Shown one piece after another: positions 7,712 through 9,799 of a stretch of DNA of 9,799 bases. The notes beneath the pieces were generated by a model. The model saw only the letters and a list, made by a program, of their open reading frames with translations, was not told the origin of the DNA and searched no databases. The DNA lies in the NCBI GenBank assembly GCA_945971355.1, contig CAMFPD010000072.1, forward strand, positions 1 through 9,799. Reading direction: 5' to 3'. How positions within the stretch are numbered: the stretch's first letter is position 1; each line of letters starts with the position of its first letter. The stretch is from an uncultured Lachnobacterium sp. (lineage in GTDB: Bacteria; Bacillota; Clostridia; Lachnospirales; Lachnospiraceae). Made by a program: the position numbers and the translations under genes.

Positions 7712-8542
7712 CTACTCTTCTATATCAGACATATCAGAGTTGTAAGAATTATATATCTTAATTTCAACTCTTCGGTTTAACGCTCTTCCTTCCGCCGTGG
7801 TATTATCAGCAACTGGAAGATACTCGCCTCTACCAGAAGATTTAATATGTGCTGGATTTAATGTTGAAGTCTCTCTGATATGATTAGCCACATTCAAAGC
7901 TCTGTACATCGAAAGAACATCATTATCCTCATACTTATTAGATGAAATAGGAACATTATCTGTATGTCCCTCAACCTCAATTATATTTTTATCATAATTA
8001 TTTAAAATTTTTGAGATTTTTTCAATAATAGGCTCTGCATCTGAAACAAGATCAGCACTTCCCGAGTCAAACAACACAGCTCCACTCAGATTAAGCTGAA
8101 CATACTGTGCATTAAATTCTACCTCAACTAAATTCTGAAGTCCGAACTGATTAACAGCCTCCTGTACTTCCTCAGCCATCTCCTCAGACTCAGCAAGCTC
8201 CTGTTCCTTGTAGGCATCTGAAATCTCTTTTTCCTCGCCATTCAAATCACTGTCATTCAACGATTGTGAATTTGCCAAATCATTATAATAGCTATCCAGA
8301 AATTCCAGCTGATTTACTCCTGCTGAAACCATATTTCCTTCTCCAATTGATGAACCACCAGCCGGCAGAATACTCATGCTGCTCTGCAAAGATGCAATTA
8401 CCATCTCGAACTTTTCCGCATCAACTGTTGACATGGAGAAAAGTAAAACGAAAAAGCAAAGCAAAAGGTTCATCAAGTCCGAAAAAGTGGATTGCCACGC
8501 AGGTGCCCCTTTTTTTGGCTCTTCCTGACGTTTTTTTGCCAC
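7712..8542 (-). CDS. motB: Flagellar stator protein MotB
   Basis: MotB is the stator subunit that carries the ion-binding aspartate and anchors the stator to peptidoglycan. The product is 276 residues, within the family range. A basic N-terminus with PAW (14-16) precedes one membrane helix at about 20-38 (TFSDLMNLLLCFFVLLFS), with the essential aspartate at D22. A plug/linker region (about 50-135) is acidic. The OmpA-like peptidoglycan-binding domain (about 140-265) shows VLFDSGSADL, EGHTDNVPIS (191-200), SSGRGEYLP and ALNRRVEI. The start is GTG at 8542, overlapping the motA TAG by one base (TAGTG), with GGAGG nine bases upstream inside motA. Two runs of seven adenines lie within the first dozen codons. 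Confidence 0.96.
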   Translation of the reverse strand: MAKKRQEEPKKGAPAWQSTFSDLMNLLLCFFVLLFSMSTVDAEKFEMVIASLQSSMSILPAGGSSIGEGNMVSAGVNQLEFLDSYYNDLANSQSLNDSDLNGEEKEISDAYKEQELAESEEMAEEVQEAVNQFGLQNLVEVEFNAQYVQLNLSGAVLFDSGSADLVSDAEPIIEKISKILNNYDKNIIEVEGHTDNVPISSNKYEDNDVLSMYRALNVANHIRETSTLNPAHIKSSGRGEYLPVADNTTAEGRALNRRVEIKIYNSYNSDMSDIEE

Positions 8543-9330
8543 TACTCTTCACCTCCAGCATCCTCTGAAACATCATTTCTAGCAGAAGGAGCCAGGAATG
8601 ATTTCAACTTCTCCTCAATTACACGTGGGTTTTCACCAGCCTGTATTGAAAGAAGGCCTTCAATAGTGATTGTTCTAAGTGTAATTTCAAGTGTATTGTT
8701 TGCTTTTAACTTATTAGAAAATGGAGAACATAACCAGTTTGCAATCAGTGAACCATACAAAGTGGTAAGCAAAGCAACAGCCATGTTCGGTCCAATTGTT
8801 GAAGCATCCTCAAGGTTCTTAAGCATGTTTACCAAACCAATAAGAGTACCAATCATACCCCAGGCAGGTCCCATTTCTCCCCAATACTCCCAAAAGGAAA
8901 TAACCTTCTTATGTCTGTCTTCAAGACACATAAGATCAGTTTCCAAAATTCCTCTTACAAGTTCTGGATCAGTACCATCTACAACAAGCATAATTCCTTT
9001 TTTCAAGAAATCATCTTCTATATCATTTGCTGCTTCTTCCAATGCAAGAAGACCTTCCTTACGTCCTACGTTAGAAAGATCAATAATAGTTTTAATCGTT
9101 TCTGACGGATCCTTTGTCTTGTCCTTAAATGGTAACGAAATAGACTTCAGACCATTAATAAAGTCTGGAAGCTTATTGCTACCCAGTACAGAACTGAGTG
9201 ATCCTCCGATTGTAATAAGTATTGATGGTATATCAACGAAATCATCAACAATGTTACCACCACTGGAAAGAATTCCGAAAACAACCATTACCAATCCGAC
9301 AACAACGCCGGCAAGTGAAGCTATATCCAC
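8542..9330 (-). CDS. motA: Flagellar stator protein MotA
   Basis: MotA is the four-helix stator subunit that couples ion flow through the MotA/MotB channel to rotor torque. The preferred start, GTG at 9330, gives 262 residues beginning MDIASLAGVVVGL, as in related MotA proteins. Membrane segments lie at about 4-21, 34-50, 152-172 and 183-201. The cytoplasmic loop carries R90 and E98, at the same numbers as the rotor-contacting charges of E. coli MotA. The channel prolines are P155 (GEMGPAWGMIGTLIGL) and P181 (STIGPNMAVALLTTLYGS). An in-frame GTG at 9339 would add three residues but sits on the ribosome site GGGAAGG (9339-9345), which is eight bases from the 9330 start. The gene is first after a terminator-like hairpin, so it may begin a transcript. 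Confidence 0.96.
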   Translation of the reverse strand: MDIASLAGVVVGLVMVVFGILSSGGNIVDDFVDIPSILITIGGSLSSVLGSNKLPDFINGLKSISLPFKDKTKDPSETIKTIIDLSNVGRKEGLLALEEAANDIEDDFLKKGIMLVVDGTDPELVRGILETDLMCLEDRHKKVISFWEYWGEMGPAWGMIGTLIGLVNMLKNLEDASTIGPNMAVALLTTLYGSLIANWLCSPFSNKLKANNTLEITLRTITIEGLLSIQAGENPRVIEEKLKSFLAPSARNDVSEDAGGEE

Positions 9331-9338
9331 ACTATACA

Positions 9339-9345
9339 CCTTCCC
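9339..9345 (-). promoter_or_regulatory. Ribosome binding site that sets the motA start
   Basis: The minus strand reads GGGAAGG, with the extended match AAGGTG, eight bases before the GTG at 9330. The upstream in-frame GTG at 9339 overlaps this site, so the shorter MotA is favoured. Confidence 0.6.
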
Positions 9346-9357
9346 TTTTCCAAAATT

Positions 9358-9387
9358 TTATCGACAATATTTGCTTCTTTTTGTCAA
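9358..9387 (-). promoter_or_regulatory. Possible promoter upstream of motA
   Basis: The minus strand holds GTCGATAA (9365-9358), seven of eight bases matching the flagellar sigma-28 -10 element GCCGATAA. A weak -35-like CAAA or ACAA lies about 14-15 bases upstream. A perfect sigma-A -35 hexamer TTGACA (9387-9382) also lies here, but its -10 partner is poor at 17 bases spacing (TCGATA) and better only at 19 (GATAAA). The site is downstream of a terminator-like hairpin and about 30 bases before motA, a sensible place for a promoter. Both readings rest on short matches in AT-rich DNA. Confidence 0.35.
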
Positions 9388-9476
9388 TTTTTACCCTTTT
9401 ATATGATTTTACAAGACTTTGCCATACTTGTCTACTTTCTTTTGGATAAAAATTCAAAAACTCCATTTTAACGTAC

Positions 9477-9512
9477 AAAATGTTGGGGGACAGTTTACGC
9501 TGTGCCCCAACA
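9477..9512 (-). terminator. Terminator-like hairpin between flgE and motA
   Basis: On the minus strand, TGTTGGGG pairs with CCCCAACA (8 bp, GC-rich). The stem continues past one mismatch with ACAG/CTGT (4 bp) around a six-base loop. TTTT follows directly, then GTACGTT. This suits rho-independent termination after flgE, whose stop lies 33 bases upstream. The T-run is short, so readthrough into motA is likely. On the plus strand the stem is followed by TATATTTTTATT, so it could also act in that direction, but no plus-strand gene feeds it here. Confidence 0.7.
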
Positions 9513-9544
9513 TATATTTTTATTCAATATTACCAAATCAGCAA

Positions 9545-9799
9545 TTATCTCTTAAGGTTAATCAATTCCTCAAGTAAAGTATCTGAGGTTGTAATAACTC
9601 TTGAATTAGCCTGAAATCCTCGCTGGGTAATAATCATATCAGTAAACTGAGCTGAAAGATCAACGTTTGACATCTCAAGCTGTCCAGATGAAATTGCACT
9701 ACCATCTGAGTTAATTGCCATACCAACACCATCAAACTCTCCGGAGTTAAGTGTTGTCTGGTAACAGTTTTCTCCAACCTTTTCAAGACCTGAAGCATT
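9545..9799 (-). CDS. flgE: Flagellar hook protein FlgE, C-terminal fragment (5' end outside window)
   Basis: FlgE polymerises into the hook, the universal joint between rod and filament. Only the last 84 codons and the TAA stop lie in the window; the frame is open to the upstream edge. The fragment shows the conserved C-terminal signature of hook/rod proteins: SGQLEMSNVDLSAQFTDMII, then TQRGFQANSRVITTSD, then LLEELINLKR. This helical end pairs with the N-terminal helix in the assembled hook core. The order flgE then motA is usual for clostridial flagellar operons and supports FlgE over FlgG or FlgF, which share this C-terminal motif. The preceding NSGEFDGVGMAINSDGSAI stretch also fits FlgE. 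A terminator-like hairpin begins 33 bases after the stop. Confidence 0.92.
   Translation of the reverse strand, partial: NASGLEKVGENCYQTTLNSGEFDGVGMAINSDGSAISSGQLEMSNVDLSAQFTDMIITQRGFQANSRVITTSDTLLEELINLKR

Noticed and set aside
8492..9406. 304-codon open frame on the plus strand opposite motA
   Set aside because: It lies wholly antisense to a well-supported motA with intact functional residues, and its protein is Ser/Pro/Ile-rich without recognisable domains. It is a shadow frame.

Overview
The window is one stretch of a flagellar biosynthesis operon. Every gene lies on the minus strand, so transcription runs from high to low coordinates. The DNA is AT-rich with the standard code and strong GGAGG-type ribosome sites. 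The gene order (flgE, motA, motB, fliL, fliM, fliY/fliN, fliO, fliP, fliQ, fliR, flhB, flhA), the two-CheC-motif FliY, and the FlhB N-terminus containing NLQWFAKDG point to a Gram-positive clostridial organism. A motile Lachnospiraceae (Butyrivibrio/Roseburia/Lachnospira type) is the best guess. This is inference from remembered family sequences, not a search result.

Layout in transcription order: (1) 9799-9545, C-terminal end of the hook protein FlgE. (2) 9544-9331, the only sizeable intergenic gap: a terminator-like hairpin, a possible promoter, and an unsupported 44-codon ORF. (3) 9330-7712, stator genes motA and motB, overlapping by one base. (4) 7699-4984, fliL, then the switch genes fliM and fliY, with a strong hairpin between fliL and fliM. 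(5) 4967-1564, export-gate genes fliO, fliP, fliQ, fliR and flhB, tightly packed and partly overlapping. (6) 1505-1, flhA, cut by the window edge after 501 codons.

How they work together: FliP, FliQ, FliR, FlhB and FlhA (with FliO as assembly factor) form the membrane gate of the flagellar type III secretion system, which exports rod, hook (FlgE) and filament subunits. MotA and MotB form the ion-driven stator, with FliL as its associated protein. FliM and FliY belong to the cytoplasmic C-ring that sets rotation direction, and FliY also carries CheY-P phosphatase motifs. All key residues I could check are intact (MotB D22, MotA R90/E98, FlhB NPTH, FliM GGRG, both FliY phosphatase motifs), so the locus looks functional.

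I see no clearly new system. The points most worth checking are local: flbD is absent between flgE and motA and a terminator lies there instead; cheY is absent between fliY and fliO; there is a fliL-fliM hairpin; FliP has an acidic N-terminal extension; FliY has a Met/Gln/Pro repeat linker; and the stator genes both use GTG starts.
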